In this document: positions 7,243-17,000 of the stretch, in pieces
Layout of the letters: every line of letters begins with the position of its first letter
Position numbering within the stretch: position 1 is the first letter of the stretch
Assembly (NCBI GenBank): GCA_964583165.1
Contig: CAZOVK010000036.1
Span: 1 to 23,624, forward strand
Source: CAZOVK01 sp964583165
GTDB taxonomy: Bacteria > Bacillota > Clostridia > Lachnospirales > WRAX01
Direction: 5' to 3'
DNA: 23,624 nt
Made by a program: the position numbers and the translations under genes
Notes under the pieces: generated by a model
Databases searched by the model: none
The model's input: only the letters and a program-made list of their open reading frames with translations
What the model was told of the DNA's origin: nothing

Positions 7243-7668
7243 CGCAGAATAATTGTCTTGAGGTTTGATGCCGTAATACAGCCGCAACAAGACATAAAGA
7301 ATTATGGCGGAATCCTTGTTGCAAATTCAGGTGGAGCTATAATGTCTTGGATTATTGATGGTGCTGTCAAATTTATCGGAAATGCTTACACGCTAATAAA
7401 GCCACAAACGGTTATTGATGCCACTAACCAATACCGCAATGACAACGATTGGCTGCAGAGTTTTATCAATGACTGTTACGAGCAGAACCAGACCATGGTT
7501 TCAAAAAGTAGAGCAATCTATTCAGCCTATCAACGTTGGGCGGAGAATGATGGAGAATTACCACGTAGCAATCGTGATTTCTCCTATGAACTAGAAAAGC
7601 GTGGTTTCAGAAGCCATAGGAGAAAAGATGGCGTGTACTGGATGGGCATTGGCTTGTCCAAACAATAA
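7243..7668 (+). pseudogene. Detached C-terminal part of the helicase-primase
   Basis: Directly after the TAG at 7240-7242, the same frame stays open for 141 codons: RRIIVLRFDAVI, a helicase tail, then a winged-helix-like C-terminal domain (about SFINDCYEQN to GVYWMGIGL). Such DNA-binding tails are usual in this primase family. A TTG at 7258 could serve as a start but has no ribosome binding site. With readthrough or amber suppression the full protein would have 581 residues, the normal layout from the linker domain onward. Confidence 0.75.
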
Positions 7669-7678
7669 GAATGGGTAT

Positions 7679-7775
7679 GGTGTAGTAGGATGTAGTCAAT
7701 TATCAACACTTTTATATTGTGTTGTTGGTACCATTCATTAAAAAAGAATGTATATAAGCTACATCCAACTACACC
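7679..7775. repeat. 17-bp inverted repeat downstream of the primase; possible replication origin
   Basis: GGTGTAGTAGGATGTAG (7679-7695) pairs with 7759-7775 with one mismatch in 17. The 63 bases between are A+T-rich and contain nested repeats CAACAC/GTGTTG and CATTC/GAATG. The left arm also holds TGTAGT twice in direct order. A smaller hairpin AGGCA/TGCCT lies at 7800-7812. Position next to a replication helicase suggests an origin or helicase-loading site. A long hairpin controlling the next gene is the alternative. Confidence 0.5.
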
Positions 7776-7839
7776 CCAACCCGTGGTTATTATCAATCAA
7801 GGCAAAATGCCTAAATACTAATAAGAAAGAGGTAATCGA

Positions 7840-8409
7840 ATGTACAATAATATTGATATTCCATCGCTGGTAAGAAATCTCTCGGCATATAATGCTTTTA
7901 TGGATATTGGAGGCGCTAAGCATATGTTCAGGATGTTACCAGTTCCGACGATGCTTCAAAACGAAATATCCGATGTTGCACATAGCCTTGCTTCACTTCT
8001 TAGCAAGCTTCCAATGGTAAGTCTGTCTGACAATGACGTACCTAAGATTTATTCACTGTATGACATTACTATGAGTATGTTGGAATGCCTATCGCCTTCC
8101 CAGTTCGTCAGCAGATTTAGTGACAAAAAGTTAGTCAGCAAAGTAACTAAGCAAAATGCAACTATTAGGTTGCTGAAAGATAGTGGCTTTGACAGCACAC
8201 CGACCGAGATTAGTATCAACATGGTTAGGTATTATAAGGACTGCTCTTTTTTGCCCGACTTCTTTGATAAGCTTGTTGCCATCGCTAGCATCATGGTTCA
8301 ACTGAGTGGCCTGCCTAACAAATACAATGACTACTGTCTAAGTCGCGGCTATAAGGGTAGATATGACTTGTTGTTTAGTGAAAAAAGGTACTCAAACAAT
8401 GGTTTTTGA
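7840..8409 (+). CDS. Unknown element protein
   Basis: 189 residues, predicted soluble and largely helical (SYNA-type start: IPSLVRNLSAYNAFMD; later VAHSLASLLSKLP and FFDKLVAIASIMVQL). AGAGGT precedes the ATG by six bases. I do not recognise a family. It stands alone between the inverted-repeat region and the recombinase pair, with a 66-base gap to the next gene. The A+T-rich composition matches the rest of element A. Confidence 0.65.
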   Translation: MYNNIDIPSLVRNLSAYNAFMDIGGAKHMFRMLPVPTMLQNEISDVAHSLASLLSKLPMVSLSDNDVPKIYSLYDITMSMLECLSPSQFVSRFSDKKLVSKVTKQNATIRLLKDSGFDSTPTEISINMVRYYKDCSFLPDFFDKLVAIASIMVQLSGLPNKYNDYCLSRGYKGRYDLLFSEKRYSNNGF

Positions 8410-8475
8410 AGATAAACTCTGATTACATTTAATACAGGCGTTACTTCATACAATATTCCAAAAGGGGATGATAGT

Positions 8476-8682
8476 TTGAGCAAGACACTGACAGTCACCG
8501 GGTTTCTCGTTAGAAACGGTCAGGCACTTCGGCGGGAGGAATTGTCAATAGAAGAGCAATATCGTCTGGCAGGGGCATGGAATCAGTTGGCAATGAAGGC
8601 CGCTGGGTGTATGGCAAAGAATACTCTTGCTGGTTCTGTTGGCGCAATAAGTTACCAAGTGAGGCGCGGCATTGAAGTATGA
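8476..8682 (+). CDS. Small protein translationally coupled to the recombinase
   Basis: 68 residues from a TTG start preceded by AAAGGGGATGA. The sequence begins SKTLTVTGFLVRNGQALRREELSIEEQYRLAGAW and has a helical middle. Its stop overlaps the recombinase start as ATGA (8679-8682), so the two are translated together. No family is recognised. A coupled small protein beside a large serine recombinase could be a directionality factor, but nothing in the sequence proves it. Confidence 0.6.
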   Translation: MSKTLTVTGFLVRNGQALRREELSIEEQYRLAGAWNQLAMKAAGCMAKNTLAGSVGAISYQVRRGIEV

Positions 8683-10151
8683 ACAATGAACCACAACGTG
8701 CAGCCCTATATATAAGGGTATCGACAGAAGACCAGGTGGAATTTTCGCCGGCCGCCCAACGTAAAGCACTAACAGAATACGCAAAGAAGAACGGCATGGA
8801 GATTGCCCCGCAACACATCTTCATGGATGAGGGGTTTTCTGGCAGGAGCGCTGAAAAGCGCCCTGCCTTCCAGCGAATGATTGGCATGGCTAAGACCAAA
8901 CCGAAGCCATTTGATGTAATACTTGTACATAAGTTTGACCGTTTTGCGCGTAATCGCGAGGATAGCATAGTCTATAAATCTATGCTGAAGAAGCAGTGCA
9001 AGATACGCGTAGTAAGTATAACCGAATCACTGGATGAAGAAGACAAGATGTCGGGCTTGATTGAGGCTATTCTGGAAGCAATGGCGGAATACTACAGCAT
9101 TAACTTAGCCGAAGAAGTTAAGAAGGGCATGACTGAAAAGGCGCGACAAGGCGGTTTTCAAACCTCACCACCGCTAGGGTATAAGATAGGCGACGGCAAC
9201 GTACTTGAGATTGTGGAAGAGGAAGCAGAATGTGTAAGGTATATTTTCAAGCAGTTTGTCGAGTATGACAGAGGAGCATCCCATATCGCAAGACAATTGA
9301 ACACAATGGGCGTTAAGAGTAAACGTGGCAATTCTATAGACTTAAGAAACATTGACTACATTCTTCAAAACCCCGTGTATACAGGTAGAGTGAGATGGAC
9401 ACCTACTCAAAAGGCAAGACGCAACTTTAATCACCCTGATACAATAATAGTTGTCGGACAGCACGAGCCTATCATTTCGGAGGAAATGTTTCAACAGGCG
9501 GTATCGAAGATTGCCGCAAGGAAGCGAATATCCAGACCCAAAGAACGCCCTCTTGAAGAGTGTAGACACTGGTTATCAGGGCTAATTAAGTGCTCAAACT
9601 GTGGTTCTTCGCTCACATATACGGGCGACAAGCATTCTTCACCGTCGTTTCAGTGTAAGGGCTATAGTAGTGCTAAGTGCAATGTTTCACATAGCATATC
9701 AGTCAAGAAGATAGAACGCGCTGTACTAGATGAGCTTACAAAGGCACTCAGCAGTAGCGACGAATCGGAATTCCTGCTCAATGTGACACGTCTGGATACT
9801 TCACAAGAGGAAATAGACGAACTCAAAAAACAGCTCAGTAAACTTGGGGGGCGTTTAGTCAGAGCAAAAGAAGCGTATTTGGCCGAGATCGACACGCTGG
9901 AAGAGTACAAGAGAAACAAAGCCAATATCGAAAGACAACAACAGGAGTTGTCGGCGGCAATTGAGCAACTTACAAGCACACAACCAACTTTAGCCGAAAC
10001 CGGCTTTACAACTAAGCTCCAAACAGTTGTGGATATTCTCAAATCAGATTGCGAAATGTCACGCAAACAAAAAGCCTTTCGGAGCATAATCGATAAAATC
10101 GTATATGACCGACCTAACTCTAGCATTCAAGTCTATTATAGGGATATGTGA
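8679..10151 (+). CDS. Large serine recombinase (site-specific integrase)
   Basis: 490 residues. The N-terminal resolvase domain starts AALYIRVSTEDQ, with the nucleophile at Ser15 and the conserved arginines in FDRFARNREDS. It is followed by the recombinase domain (about 165-280, TSPPLGYKI and SHIARQLNTMGVKSKRG). A zinc ribbon follows at about 304-335 (KCSNC ... QCKGYSSAKC), then a leucine-rich coiled coil (about 370-430) and a short C-terminal tail. This is the full domain set of integrases such as TndX/TnpX and of phage serine integrases. They cut attP and attB, form 5' phosphoserine links and rejoin them without host factors. The gene ends element A, followed by a terminator and an att-like site. 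A related, broken recombinase lies at 18141. Confidence 0.95.
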   Translation: MNNEPQRAALYIRVSTEDQVEFSPAAQRKALTEYAKKNGMEIAPQHIFMDEGFSGRSAEKRPAFQRMIGMAKTKPKPFDVILVHKFDRFARNREDSIVYKSMLKKQCKIRVVSITESLDEEDKMSGLIEAILEAMAEYYSINLAEEVKKGMTEKARQGGFQTSPPLGYKIGDGNVLEIVEEEAECVRYIFKQFVEYDRGASHIARQLNTMGVKSKRGNSIDLRNIDYILQNPVYTGRVRWTPTQKARRNFNHPDTIIVVGQHEPIISEEMFQQAVSKIAARKRISRPKERPLEECRHWLSGLIKCSNCGSSLTYTGDKHSSPSFQCKGYSSAKCNVSHSISVKKIERAVLDELTKALSSSDESEFLLNVTRLDTSQEEIDELKKQLSKLGGRLVRAKEAYLAEIDTLEEYKRNKANIERQQQELSAAIEQLTSTQPTLAETGFTTKLQTVVDILKSDCEMSRKQKAFRSIIDKIVYDRPNSSIQVYYRDM

Positions 10152-10153
10152 AA

Positions 10154-10188
10154 AGCACTGTATATATTGGATACGGTGCTACTTTTTT
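10154..10188 (+). terminator. Terminator of the recombinase gene
   Basis: AGCACTGTAT (10154-10163) pairs with ATACGGTGCT (10171-10180) with one G-T pair around a 7-base loop, followed by TTTTTT at 10183-10188. It starts three bases after the recombinase stop. Confidence 0.85.
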
Positions 10189-10250
10189 GCACTCATAGAG
10201 TTAGTGGCAGATACAACTTATGGGCTTGTTTCCCAGATCTCACAAGGTTT

Positions 10251-10275
10251 ACCCCTAAAGCAATACGGCGATCCG
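10251..10275. other. att-like site downstream of the intact recombinase
   Basis: This 25-base stretch matches 18642-18666 at 20 positions: both begin ACCCCT, share AAGCA and ACGGCG, and end CCG. Read in one frame it codes PLKQYGDP, close to the CotJC motif QYGGPDGE that follows the right-hand copy. I read it as the hybrid att site between two tandem elements: left half from element A, right half from element B. Confidence 0.5.
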
Positions 10276-10306
10276 TTAAACCGCAGGTAATACTAAAAAT
10301 ATGGTG

Positions 10307-10335
10307 TTGAATGTACACAGCAACAGTGGTAAAAT
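10307..10335 (+). promoter_or_regulatory. Promoter of the surface-protein operon
   Basis: TTGAAT (10307-10312), a 17-base spacer and TAAAAT (10330-10335) form a good housekeeping-type promoter 41 bases before the start codon at 10377. A strong ribosome binding site (AAAGGAG) follows. Confidence 0.65.
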
Positions 10336-10376
10336 GAATATGTATATATTAATATTGCACAAAGAAAGGAGAAGGT

Positions 10377-13300
10377 ATGAAAAAACTCATATCATGGCTA
10401 TGTGTCTGTGCGCTCGTGCTGATGCTCGTGCCGCAGGCGGTGCTCGCGAGCGGTGAACCGGGCGTCGAAAACGGCTGGCGTTATATGCTTGACAGCACAA
10501 ACACATCTGCCGTCGTCATGGAGTATGCCGCGAGCGTACCCGCCGACGGCATTCTTACCGTGCCTGGCACATTGGGCGGCAAGCCCGTTAAGGCTATCGG
10601 CTTTCAGGTTTGGGAAACGGAGATGTATCCAAACCCGTTGTTCAAAGTGACCGCTCAGCAACGCGTTAAGGTGTTGAACCTGCCCGCGTCGGTCAACCTG
10701 ATTTCGGAGGCGGCGTTCGAGGGGTTGACCTCATTGACGGCCGTCAACATCTCGGACGGTGACGCTTTTAGGTCCGACAGCGGCGTATTGTTTGACAAAA
10801 ACTTCGGCGGCAATGAGCGGCTAAGGCTCTACCCCGCATCGAAGCCCGAATCAACCTACATAATACCCTCGACGACGAAAGAGATCGCCTCGGACGCGTT
10901 TGCGGGTAGCAAGTTTCTGAAGACGATTACGATTCCGGCTAATGTGACGACAGTGGGTGTAGGCGTGTTTGCGAGTGCGCGTTCGCTTGCGAACGTTACG
11001 TTCCAAAACAGCCTTGCCGCGCTACCGAACAGCACATTCAAAGATTGCCAAAGCCTCACGTCCGTCACACTGCCGAGTGGGCTTACACAAATCGGCAATT
11101 ACTCGTTCGATGGTGCTGTTGCGCTTGAAACGCTAAGCATCCCTGTGAGCGTAACACACATTGGCGAAAGTGCATTCGGCGGTTGCGCGAGTCTTAAATC
11201 CGTCACATTGCCGAGTGGCTTAACGAATCTCGGTGCTTTCGCGTTTGCGGGCACGAAGGCTTTGCGTGAGGTGACGTTACCTAGCGGCATGACAGAAATC
11301 GCTGAAGGCGCGTTCATTTCATCGGGCATCAGAACGGTTGTGATCCCGTACAGTGTGACAAAGATCGGGCCTCTCGCATTCTCTGACTGCGCCGATCTGA
11401 CGCTTGTTCAACTGCCCGCATCAAGACTCGAAATCGCACTGGGCGCGTTTTCTTACACACCTCAATTGACGGGCATTGATTTTAGCGCGCCCACTTTCGT
11501 TTCTATTGATGAGTTGGCTTTCGCGGCTTCGGGGCTTGAGCGCGTAAATTTAACTGATAATGTTAGTGACATCGGGGCTAATAGCTTTGCCAAAAGCCCG
11601 AAACTCGCGAGAATCAGTATCGGAAGCGCCATCCCTTATCTGCCCGTCGGCGTGTTCTCGACGCTTGACAGTTTGGCTAGTGTTTATATTCCTGAAACAG
11701 TCATTGCGATTGACGACAGCGCATTTGCGTGGAACAAGAACATGACAGGCGCATACTTCTTAGGCGACGCACCGTCATTCGGACTTAACGGCGTTAATGT
11801 ATTCTATGGCGCAAACACCGGCTTTAAGGTGCATTACCCATCGGCCAATAGCAATACATTTGCCTTAAAGGACGGGAAGTGGAAGGGCTATGCGGCGCAA
11901 GCCGATGCTTCCGTAACTGCGCCCGTTACAAACACAATGACGCTCGCGGCCGGGGCTAATGGCAAGATCGTTGGCGGCGTTTCGGGCAATTACGAATCGG
12001 GCGAAATAATTACCATGCGTGCACAGGCGAACCCCGGCTATACATTCGTCAACTGGACTTCAGTAGGCGGCGGGACATTCTCAAGCGCTACGTCTGCATC
12101 TACCACATTTACAATGGGTAGCGGTGGCACGACTGTCACTGCGAATTTCACAGCGCAATCAACGGCGCAAACGCCCACATTCATTCAGCAACCCCCCGCG
12201 ACGGTTAACGCCGTTCAAGGCGCGCCGTCAGACATCCTGCTTGCGCCCGCCGAAACCACGGACGGCGGCACAATCACCTATCAGTGGTACGTCAATACCG
12301 CAAACAGCAACACGGGCGGCACAGCAATACCCGACGCGACAAACGCATCATTCTTGCCGCCGACGGATCCGGCGGGCACGTTCTATTATTATGTTGTGGC
12401 AACAAATACAGTTGGTTCTCTCACCCCGACCACAACATCAAGCAGCCCCATTAAGGTAACGGTAGTGGCCAAGACTGACGCGGCCACACCCGTTTTCGTG
12501 AATAACATCTCGGGTAGCTCTACATACACGCTAAACGCAGCGGCAACCGCACTGGATGTATTGGCTTCGGCCCCCGATTACGGCAGAATCACGTATCAAT
12601 GGTATGTGAACACAACAAACGGCACAACCGGCGGCACACCGATTGACGGCGCGACGCAGCGCACGTATACGCCGACTACGGGCACAAACGGCACGTTCTA
12701 TTACTATGCCGTTGCGTCCAACTATAACAAGTTTGCGACAGGCAACACGCTTGCGTATGCGACAAGCGGTGTCAAGACCGTGACAGTCGGCGATGGTGGC
12801 GGCAACGGCAACAACGGCAATACGGGCGACTCAGGCGGAAGCACCACAACGCCCAGCCAAGACAGCAACAACATCTTGCCCGTCGTACCCACTGTTGTTG
12901 ACAGCACCGCGACAGTCGTCGTTGAAAGCACGGCACTCGATACACGCATTGATTACGCGGTGAGTCAGGCGGTTAAGAGTGATACGACGGCTGTAGTGGT
13001 TATCGAAGTGAAAGCTTCAGCGAACGCAACGGCATTTGAGCTGGAATTGCCCACGGCTTCGTTAGAGAAACTCGCCGAGCCCGACAAGGACATTCAAACC
13101 GAGCTCGTAATCAATACGGCACTGGGTAGTATCACATTCGATACGAACGCGTTAGCCCAAATTTGTGAAAACGCAGGCGCGAAAGTCACTTTAACAGTTG
13201 CGCTCGTGGATACTTCAAAACTGCCTCAATCCGTAGATGTCGGCAATCGCCCCGTTTATGAGTTCACGCTAAAAAGCGGCGATTCGGAGATAACGAACTT

Positions 13301-14045
13301 CAAGAACGGCAAGGTCAAGGTCACTCTACCGTACAAACTCGCCGACACCGAGGCATCCAGCCACGTGTTTGCTTATTATGTGGACAAAAACGGCAACCTA
13401 CATCCCGTGAAGGAATCAATGCACAACGACAAGCTGCATGTTATCCAATTTGCGACCAACCATTTCTCGATGTACACCGTCGGCGTAAGCCCCAAGACCT
13501 TCCCTGATGTAACCGATAGCATTTGGTATGCTTCCGCCGTAGAGTTCGTTGCGTCACGTGAAATCTTTGCGGGCATGGGCAATGGCACGTTTGCGCCCAC
13601 AACACCTATGACGCGCGGCATGTTCGTTACGGTGCTCGCAAACCTTGAAGGTGAGGCCGCGCAGGGCGATTACGCGAACACGTTCAGCGATGTAGCCGCG
13701 AATATGTATTACGCGAAACCTATCGCATGGGCTACGGCCAACAACATCGTCGCGGGTGTCGGCGGCGGCAAATTTGCGCCGAATCAAGAGATTAACCGCG
13801 AACAGATGGCCGCGATGCTCAATAACTACATTCAGTACAAGGGTATTCACATCAATAAGCTGAACACACAGCCTTTCGAGGACTATGACGCCGTGAGCGC
13901 GTGGGCGAAAGATAGCGTTGGCGCGATTCGTGATTACGGCATCCTAAACGGCGTCGGCGGCAATGTGTTCGCCCCGAAAAACCTTGCGTCACGTGCGGAG
14001 GTTGCCACAGTGTTTATGAAGTATATCGAAGCCTTATTCAGATAG
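10377..14045 (+). CDS. Secreted leucine-rich-repeat surface protein with SLH anchor
   Basis: 1222 residues. Residues 1-25 are a signal peptide (KKLISWLCVCALVLMLVPQAVLAS). From about 40 to 510 there are tandem BspA/LRR_5-type leucine-rich repeats (IGESAFGGCASLKSVTLPSGL and variants). A divergent InlB B-repeat-like domain follows (about 521-600: GYTFVNWTSVGGGTF), then two Ig-like domains (about 600-700 and 703-805) that share QWYVNT and GTFYYYVVA. After a Gly/Asn-rich linker (806-832) comes a beta-rich region (840-1040). Three SLH domains (about 1042-1216: FPDVTDSIWYASAVEFV, FSDVAANMYYAKPIAWA, FEDYDAVSAWAKDSV) anchor it to secondary cell-wall polymer. It is a cell-surface protein, probably for adhesion or matrix binding. 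Shine-Dalgarno AAAGGAG precedes ATG 10377. It is co-transcribed with the protease 12 bases downstream. Confidence 0.93.
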   Translation: MKKLISWLCVCALVLMLVPQAVLASGEPGVENGWRYMLDSTNTSAVVMEYAASVPADGILTVPGTLGGKPVKAIGFQVWETEMYPNPLFKVTAQQRVKVLNLPASVNLISEAAFEGLTSLTAVNISDGDAFRSDSGVLFDKNFGGNERLRLYPASKPESTYIIPSTTKEIASDAFAGSKFLKTITIPANVTTVGVGVFASARSLANVTFQNSLAALPNSTFKDCQSLTSVTLPSGLTQIGNYSFDGAVALETLSIPVSVTHIGESAFGGCASLKSVTLPSGLTNLGAFAFAGTKALREVTLPSGMTEIAEGAFISSGIRTVVIPYSVTKIGPLAFSDCADLTLVQLPASRLEIALGAFSYTPQLTGIDFSAPTFVSIDELAFAASGLERVNLTDNVSDIGANSFAKSPKLARISIGSAIPYLPVGVFSTLDSLASVYIPETVIAIDDSAFAWNKNMTGAYFLGDAPSFGLNGVNVFYGANTGFKVHYPSANSNTFALKDGKWKGYAAQADASVTAPVTNTMTLAAGANGKIVGGVSGNYESGEIITMRAQANPGYTFVNWTSVGGGTFSSATSASTTFTMGSGGTTVTANFTAQSTAQTPTFIQQPPATVNAVQGAPSDILLAPAETTDGGTITYQWYVNTANSNTGGTAIPDATNASFLPPTDPAGTFYYYVVATNTVGSLTPTTTSSSPIKVTVVAKTDAATPVFVNNISGSSTYTLNAAATALDVLASAPDYGRITYQWYVNTTNGTTGGTPIDGATQRTYTPTTGTNGTFYYYAVASNYNKFATGNTLAYATSGVKTVTVGDGGGNGNNGNTGDSGGSTTTPSQDSNNILPVVPTVVDSTATVVVESTALDTRIDYAVSQAVKSDTTAVVVIEVKASANATAFELELPTASLEKLAEPDKDIQTELVINTALGSITFDTNALAQICENAGAKVTLTVALVDTSKLPQSVDVGNRPVYEFTLKSGDSEITNFKNGKVKVTLPYKLADTEASSHVFAYYVDKNGNLHPVKESMHNDKLHVIQFATNHFSMYTVGVSPKTFPDVTDSIWYASAVEFVASREIFAGMGNGTFAPTTPMTRGMFVTVLANLEGEAAQGDYANTFSDVAANMYYAKPIAWATANNIVAGVGGGKFAPNQEINREQMAAMLNNYIQYKGIHINKLNTQPFEDYDAVSAWAKDSVGAIRDYGILNGVGGNVFAPKNLASRAEVATVFMKYIEALFR

Positions 14046-14057
14046 GAGGGGGCATAT

Positions 14058-17000
14058 ATGACTGACAGATTCAAGCGCTTTGTGGGCGTTCTGCTTGCGT
14101 TTGCTCTTGTGTTCGCGTGTTTGCCCGCGCAGACGGGCGCCGCGCCGCAGCTCAACCGGCCGCCGCTGGTTAAGCCGAGCGTCGGTAACGCCGCGCCGAA
14201 CAAGATTCTTGATACATTCAACAAGACCGCGAGTGCGAATCTCAATTCGATAAGCGGCGCGGCGACGATTACGCCGAGCTTTCTGACGGACAGCCAGCGC
14301 GAGGCCGTCAAGCAGATGCTTGCGCGCGCGACAGGGCGCGGGCTGATTGGCTTCACGGGTGAGTATGAGCTGAACGACCCATACAAGACGGTTAAGGTCA
14401 TTGTCGAGCTGGCGCACCCGCCCGCGGCCGTCGCGGCTGTTTACGCGGCGTATGAGAACCGCCCCGTGCCGTATGGCCTGTTTGACAACGAGGCAAAGGC
14501 AGACAAGGACTTGTTCTATGACGACTTGGATCGCATTTTGCCGATGATGATGAACGGCACGACGAATTATGAGGTCACGGCGGATTGGGATACCGCGCTG
14601 AACGGTGTTGCGATCACGCTGCCTGCATTCGCGGTTGAGGAACTTGCGAAGAGCGCGGCCGTGAAGGCCATTTACCCCGACCGCGTGGTGTCGATTATTG
14701 ACACAACCGAGGGTATGAACGACGAAAACCCTTTGGATACGGACGGAGAGGATGATACATCGCAGGATGACGAAGCGGCTGATACTGATGAAACCGTTGA
14801 TTCGGATGAAGCCGCAGATACAACAGAAAACCCGGCCCAAAGCCTGAACCCGTTCGCGCTGTATGCCGTCAACCAAAGCACCATTGTGGGCATGGACGAC
14901 ACGCGCAAGCAACTACGTGTTGATGAGCTGACCTTAACAGGCGCGGGTGTCAATGTGCTTGTTATCGACACGGGCATTGACTATTACCACCCCGACTTAA
15001 AGGATGTGTACAAAGGCGGGCGCAACTTCGTAGAGTTCAACGGCTTGACACGCGCTGACAACGACCCGATGGAAACGACAATCGATGATCTTAACGAATA
15101 CGAACAATACCACTTTGTCGAAGAGCCTGAAAAATTTGTCACAGCCCACGGCACGCATGTTTCGGGCACGATAGCCGCGACAGGCAGCAGCGCGCCTGTT
15201 ACAGCTAAGGGTGTCGCACCAGGTGTTAATCTCTATGTGTTCCGCGCGCTGGGACCTTATGGCTCGGGTGCTTCATCTTGGATCATTTCGGCTATTGATG
15301 CGGTACCAATTTATGACGTTGCGTTTGACGTGGTGAATATGTCGCTCGGCAGCGATTGGAACAACCCCTTTGAACCGCAAGCCATGGCCGTAAACAATGT
15401 CATGCTCACAAACCCGAACATCGTGTTCTGCATCTCGGCAGGCAACAGCGGCTATAATGCGAATACGCAATCGGTTGAGCTGAAGACATTGGGTTCGCCC
15501 GGCGTATCGCCGCTTGCTATCACCGTGGGTAATGGCACAACGCCTGTGCCGGGCGCAAGGCTCACGGCTAGAGCAGGCTCAACTAGTCAGACAATGAATC
15601 TGTTCTATTCTGATTGGGCGAGTACAATTGCAGATGACGGTAGCGGTGTGTTCGTCAGCGATTACGCACACCTGACCACGACGGCAGACGGCGAGATGAA
15701 GCTTGTCGCGACTGTCGAATTCGAAGGTATGCCTGTCGGCATTGGCGCTCGAGAAGAGTTTTTTGAGGCAGACGGAACAACTGTCAAGCAGGGCATTGCC
15801 GGCAATATAGTCGTTGTTCTGCGCGGGAACGACTTCAGAGATACCATGAAAAACGCGATCGCAGCCGGAGCGGGCGGTGTTCTGCTCATCCAAGCGGATG
15901 GCGTAGGCCCTGCTTCGACGCTCGAGGAATACAGAGGGCGCGGTCAAGATTATCTGCCGATGTTCACGATTCCCGGTTATGATGATGGCATTGCATTCTA
16001 TCAGGCGGCTAAGACGAACGGCGGGATGTTCAAATTCACAGCCATAGCCGACGCGCCGGGCGGCTTCTTGAACGAATCCAGCTCGCGCGGCCCTGTCGAC
16101 ATGACAGGCGACATCAAGCCCGACGTGGTTGGCCCCGGTACGGGCGTGCTCTCGACAGTGCCGTACTATTACGGTAACAGTAGCGCAGATCCTTCACACC
16201 CTGTTTATACATATGCCTACCAAAACATGACGGGCACGTCCATGTCAAGCCCGCATGTCGCGGGTGTTGCGGCGTTGATGGTGCAGTACAGCAAGGATAA
16301 TTCACTGGACTGGAACGCGCAAGAGATCAAGGCGCGGCTGATGTCCACGGCGAAGAGCATGAAAGACGAAAACGGCAATAACTACAGCGTCTATGAGGTA
16401 GGCGCGGGATTTGTTGACGCTTACCGCGCGGTGAAAGACAGTATTAAGGTCAGCATCGCCTATACGGGCAATGTGCCTAATTCTTCACACCACACCCCTA
16501 ACGGCACGCTGTCAACGGCGAACTTCGGGCGCTGGGAGCTTGGCAGCGCGCCTGCGTTCATGGATTTGAAAGTCAATCTTGCGGGTTTGGATGCAAGCAA
16601 GAGCTACATAGTCGCAGTTGAGCCGAATACAAGCGGCTTAGGGGCTAAGTACCCGTTCATAACGGACGAGTATAACGTAGATATCCCGATTGTGGCTTAT
16701 GTTGAAGGCGCGGCATACAATACGCTTACTGCCGGAGATACTTCCTTCACGCTTTCAAACAAGGGCGATGGCGTAATGGTCACGCAAGATGACATTAAGG
16801 ACGCGTTTGCTTTACTGGATGAATCCTCTGCGGGCAGTTATGAGGGCTATGTGTGGATTATCCCCTCTGATATCGTTGACGCCGATGACAATCCTGACAG
16901 TTGGTTGCAAAATGGGCTTCTTGCAGTCCCCGATGGGTACAAAGCGAGCGCTTTTAAGATCCCATACGCGATTCTTGTCGAACCCGCCCCACCGATGTTC

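Larger units (their letters stand above)
1..10275. mobile_element. Element A, right part: integrative element with intact serine recombinase
   Basis: The stretch combines a reverse transcriptase, a toxin-antitoxin pair, a DUF6094-type methyltransferase, a D5/P4-type helicase-primase and a large serine recombinase, all typical cargo of integrative elements in Clostridia. The recombinase is the last gene, followed by its own terminator and then an att-like site at 10251-10275, which I take as the right boundary. The left boundary lies outside the window. Three genes of the replication module are broken (near 4819, near 5390, at 7240), so autonomous replication is doubtful although the recombinase, RT and toxin-antitoxin genes are open. 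The boundary is inferred from the att comparison and the change in base composition. Confidence 0.5.

Noticed and set aside
12200..12800. Direct DNA repeat from the two Ig-like domains
   Set aside because: The resemblance is protein domain duplication with diverged DNA, not a recent repeat.
14034..14912. 292-codon open frame on the minus strand, antisense to the protease
   Set aside because: It mirrors the codon pattern of the G+C-rich protease gene, has no ribosome binding site or family resemblance, and lies wholly over a well-supported gene.
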